Assembly: GCA_963925015.1 (NCBI GenBank)
Contig: CAWUTX010000007.1
Span: forward strand, 1-20,429
DNA length: 20,429 nucleotides
Source: JAQBXX01 sp963925015
GTDB lineage: Bacteria > Pseudomonadota > Gammaproteobacteria > SURF-13
Direction of reading: 5' to 3'
Below the pieces are notes generated by a model. The model ran no database searches, was not told where the DNA came from, and saw nothing but the letters and a program-made list of their open reading frames with translations. The position numbers and the translations under genes were made by a program. How positions within the stretch are numbered: position 1 is the stretch's first letter; each line of letters begins with the position of its first letter. This document shows, in pieces, positions 16,163-20,429 of this stretch.

Positions 16163-16192
16163 ATGTTATGACGGGGCCGTTTCATTTGTCAA
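16163..16192 (-). promoter_or_regulatory. Sigma-70-type promoter for the phosphoesterase-cytochrome operon
   Basis: On the minus strand a perfect -35 TTGACA (16192-16187) is separated by 18 bases from TAACAT (16168-16163), which matches four of six positions of the -10 consensus. It lies about 85 bases before the metallophosphoesterase start, inside an AT-rich 216-base gap after rimO. This supports an independent two-gene operon. No other feature was seen in this gap. Confidence 0.6.
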
Positions 16193-16293
16193 GCACTTCG
16201 CTGGAATAATTTTAATTTTTCATCTCCCCGAGCCATTCCAGCACAAGGCACGCTGAGCGTAGCACATTTTTGTCGCGCAACACACCCTGAGCG

Positions 16294-17613
16294 TTAGATA
16301 TTTTCGGCCTCCAGATCATGCGCGCTGGCGGCGATAATACGCACCTCTGCCCAGGCTCCCGCACGCTGCCCGGCGACCACGGGGAACCGTATTACGCCAT
16401 CAATCTCCGGCGCCTCGCGGGCCGAGCGTGCGCTGGCAACACCGGCCTCGCTCACCTCATCAATCAGCACCCGGCAAGCCTGACCCAGCCTGCGTTGCAG
16501 CTTGGCCGCCGACACCTCTTCCTGCACCGCCATCAGGCGTGCCTGACGCTCTAGTTTGACCTCCTCCGACACGGGGTGGGCAAGCACGTTGGCACGGGCA
16601 CCCTCTACCGGCGAATAGGCAAAGCAGCCGACGCGATCCAGCTCGGCGGCACGCAGAAAATCCAGCAGGTGCTCGAAGTCGTCCTCGGTCTCGCCGGGAA
16701 AGCCGGTGATAAACGTGCTACGCAGCGTAATTTCGGGGCAGATTTCGCGCCAGCGGCGGATGCGCGCCAGCGTGTCTTCACTGTTCGCCGGGCGCTTCAT
16801 GGCCTTGAGGATCGCGGGACTCGCGTGCTGCAGCGGCACGTCGAGATAGGGCAGAATTTTACCCTCCGCCATGAGCGGGATCAGATCATCCACATGCGGG
16901 TAGGGATAGACATAATGCAGCCGTACCCACACCCCCAGCTCGCCCAGCGCCTGCGCCAGCGGTGTGATGTGCGCCTTCACCGGCCGCCCGCGCCAGAAGC
17001 CGGTGCGGTATTTTACGTCCACGCCATAGGCGCTGGTGTCCTGCGAAATAACGAGCAGTTCTTTTACGCCCGCGTTGACCAGATGCTCCGCCTCCTGCAT
17101 CACCTCGTTGATGGGCCGACTCACCAGATCGCCGCGCAGCGACGGAATGATGCAAAACGTGCAGCGGTGATTGCAGCCTTCGGAGATTTTTAAATAGGCG
17201 TAGTGCTGCGGCGTGAGCCTGATGCCTTGCGGCGGAATGAGGCTGACGAACGGATCGTGCGGCGCGGGCAGATGCGTATGCACCGCGCTCATCACCTCTT
17301 GCAAGGCGTGCGGCCCGGTGACGGCGAGCACCGCAGGGTGCGCCTGCTTGACGACATCGCCCTTGGCGCCGAGACAGCCGGTGACAATCACCTTGCCGTT
17401 TTCCGCCAACGCTTCGCCAATCGCGGCTAGCGATTCCTCCACCGCTGCGTCGATAAAACCGCAGGTGTTGACGATGACGAGATCGGCGTCCTGATAGCTC
17501 GGCGCCACCGCATAACCTTCGGCGCGCAGTTGAGTGAGGATTTGCTCGGAATCCACCAAGGCCTTGGGGCAACCGAGACTGACGAAACCGACTTTAGGTG
17601 CAGGCGTGGACAT
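16294..17613 (-). CDS. rimO: Ribosomal protein S12 methylthiotransferase
   Basis: A radical-SAM enzyme that adds a methylthio group to the conserved aspartate of ribosomal protein S12. The 439 residues contain the UPF0004 N-terminal domain with cluster cysteines Cys15, Cys51 and Cys80. The radical-SAM CNHRCTFC motif is at 147-154, and IIPSLRGDLVSR after it is typical of RimO rather than MiaB. A C-terminal TRAM domain starts near 375. The start at MSTPAPKVGFVSLGCPK fits the family, but no Shine-Dalgarno is visible because a fold-back repeat begins 10 bases upstream. It needs two SAM per reaction, though a link to the metK cluster is only thematic. Confidence 0.95.
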   Translation of the reverse strand: MSTPAPKVGFVSLGCPKALVDSEQILTQLRAEGYAVAPSYQDADLVIVNTCGFIDAAVEESLAAIGEALAENGKVIVTGCLGAKGDVVKQAHPAVLAVTGPHALQEVMSAVHTHLPAPHDPFVSLIPPQGIRLTPQHYAYLKISEGCNHRCTFCIIPSLRGDLVSRPINEVMQEAEHLVNAGVKELLVISQDTSAYGVDVKYRTGFWRGRPVKAHITPLAQALGELGVWVRLHYVYPYPHVDDLIPLMAEGKILPYLDVPLQHASPAILKAMKRPANSEDTLARIRRWREICPEITLRSTFITGFPGETEDDFEHLLDFLRAAELDRVGCFAYSPVEGARANVLAHPVSEEVKLERQARLMAVQEEVSAAKLQRRLGQACRVLIDEVSEAGVASARSAREAPEIDGVIRFPVVAGQRAGAWAEVRIIAASAHDLEAENI

Positions 17614-17623
17614 GGTTTTTATA

Positions 17624-17765
17624 TGGGCACCTCTAAAAATCCGCTAAAGCTCGCGATGGCCGCGTTAGAAATGCCTCAAAATGCTCATGTACTAACTGTA
17701 CACTGCGCTTTTTCGAGCATTTCCGCCTTGCCCTCGCGTCTTGATCGAATTTTTAGAGATACCCA
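17624..17765. mobile_element. 142-bp fold-back MITE-like element
   Basis: The ends form a 20-bp inverted repeat, 17624-17643 against 17746-17765, identical at 17 positions with the core CTCTAAAAAT. The similarity continues inward, so nearly the whole element is one imperfect palindrome centred on GTACTAACTGTAC at about 17688-17702. It has no transposase and no obvious target-site duplication. It lies between the 3' end of the tRNA gene (7 bases away) and the rimO start (10 bases away). Its ends look like those of an IS element, so a non-autonomous MITE is the likeliest reading. The parent family was not identified. Confidence 0.8.
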
Positions 17766-17772
17766 ATTAAGA

Positions 17773-17849
<77 letters not shown>

Positions 17850-17858
17850 GGTTAAATA

Positions 17859-17951
17859 CAGAGAAAAGAGCAAAGGGAAAGGAGACAAGCGGGTTGTTAT
17901 CTTGTTTTTACTTTTCCCTTGTATCCCTTGTACCTTTTCTCTTTTTCTCTG
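17859..17951. repeat. Inverted GAGAAAA-type element, tRNA-rpoD gap
   Basis: Purine-rich repeats (AGAGAAAAGAGCAAAGGGAA and on to 17889) face pyrimidine-rich complements at 17911-17951 (CTTTTCCCTTG and CTTTTTCTCTG types). About 20 bases lie between the arms. Pairing is imperfect. It covers almost the entire 106-base gap and ends four bases before the rpoD stop codon. It may serve as the rpoD 3' end structure; any tRNA promoter would have to lie within it. Confidence 0.75.
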
Positions 17952-17955
17952 CCGT

Positions 17956-19800
<1,845 letters not shown>

Positions 19801-19832
19801 GCTGTCTTGACGACTCTTGAAATTAACGGACT

Positions 19833-19861
19833 ATTATACAACAGACGACCCGCTGAGTCAG
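19833..19861 (-). promoter_or_regulatory. Sigma-70-type promoter in the dnaG-rpoD gap
   Basis: On the minus strand, a perfect -10 TATAAT (19838-19833) lies 17 bases from CTGACT (19861-19856), which matches four of six -35 positions. It is 32 bases upstream of the rpoD start codon. It would let rpoD be transcribed apart from dnaG, as internal promoters do in the E. coli operon, though that one lies inside dnaG. Confidence 0.6.
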
Positions 19862-19885
19862 GGGTCTCTGCCGCGCGCAGCCCGA

Positions 19886-20429
19886 TTAGCGCGTGACAGT
19901 GGGGAATAAGGCCGACATTTCCTGCTTTTCCTCGGCGGAAAGCGGGCCTAGTCGTGACTTGTCGATCAGACGCTCCTTGCGACACTCCAATCCTTCTGCG
20001 TACAAACGCTCCAGCGCGACGCGAAACTCGGCCTCGATACCCTCTTCCGGCACCGGGTGTTGCCACTGCGCCAGCTTCATCAGCTGACGTCCCTGCGCGG
20101 TATCGCGCCAGTGTTCGAGCAGCGCTGCCGTGCCTAAATGCGGTCGCGCCTGCACCAACTCCAGCAGCTCGCGCAATAATTCCGCGCCCGGCACCTCAAG
20201 ACCTGCAAACCGCTGCGGGTCGCCCGCCTCCAGCGCGAGGCCGGGCCGATGCAACAGCAGCGCAATCACCAGCCGCGCCTGCGACATGGAAGCCGGTGCG
20301 GCGACACGCCCGCGCCGTTCCGCGCCGCCATGCGTGAGCGGCGCCTTGGCCGCCGACGCCAACATGCGCGTCATGTGCTGCACATCGATGCGCACCAGCT
20401 CCGCCAGCCGCACCACCATCAGGTGGCGG
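19886..20429 (-). CDS. dnaG: DNA primase, C-terminal part (cut by window edge)
   Basis: Only the last 181 or so codons are present; the frame continues open through the right edge (RHL precedes the first internal Met). The content fits the C-terminal helicase-binding domain of DnaG, which docks on DnaB and stimulates primer synthesis. Seen are a linker rich in Ala/Gly/Arg, then the helical domain beginning near QARLVIALLLHRPGLALE, with LLEHWRDT and a final LSAEEKQEMSALF helix. The zinc-binding and TOPRIM domains lie outside. Identity rests on this domain and on the position immediately before rpoD. Confidence 0.88.
   Translation of the reverse strand, partial: RHLMVVRLAELVRIDVQHMTRMLASAAKAPLTHGGAERRGRVAAPASMSQARLVIALLLHRPGLALEAGDPQRFAGLEVPGAELLRELLELVQARPHLGTAALLEHWRDTAQGRQLMKLAQWQHPVPEEGIEAEFRVALERLYAEGLECRKERLIDKSRLGPLSAEEKQEMSALFPTVTR

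Overview
The window looks like a chromosomal segment of an autotrophic, probably sulfur-oxidising gammaproteobacterium. The evidence is a Calvin-cycle operon with phosphoribulokinase, a dnaG-rpoD macromolecular-synthesis pair, and gammaproteobacterial-looking RimO, MetF, BioA and RpoD. The DNA is GC-rich and gene-dense. The assignment is inference from gene content; no marker such as 16S rRNA is present.

Left part (about 1-9320, all leftward). Transcription order is a thioredoxin-fold protein, prk, tkt, gap, pgk, pyk, fba. Together these regenerate ribulose-1,5-bisphosphate, reduce 3-phosphoglycerate and connect to lower glycolysis. RuBisCO and a CbbR regulator are not in the window.

Middle (9451-14357, all rightward). 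metK, ahcY, metF and bioA form an activated-methyl cluster. MetK makes SAM, AhcY clears S-adenosylhomocysteine, MetF makes the methyl-THF used to remethylate homocysteine, and BioA uses SAM as its amino donor in biotin synthesis.

Right part (14462-20429, all leftward). Transcription order is dnaG (3' end only), rpoD, a CAT-anticodon tRNA that reads as tRNA-Ile2, a fold-back MITE-like element, rimO, a Tat-exported metallophosphoesterase and a small monoheme c-type cytochrome closed by a strong terminator. The last two form a tight periplasmic pair. It recalls SoxB plus SoxA/X in general design but is not a standard Sox system, and it is the best candidate here for an undescribed function.

The most unusual feature is in the intergenic DNA. 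Eight of the fifteen gaps hold short tandem heptamers or octamers (types AAGTGGC, TAGTAGC, GAGAAAA and ACGCCAAG/ACGCAAAG). In at least six gaps these form inverted arms around a unique loop. In several places they touch start or stop codons. Separately, a 52-bp repeat built from two mini-hairpins occurs at both ends of the first 14.4 kb.
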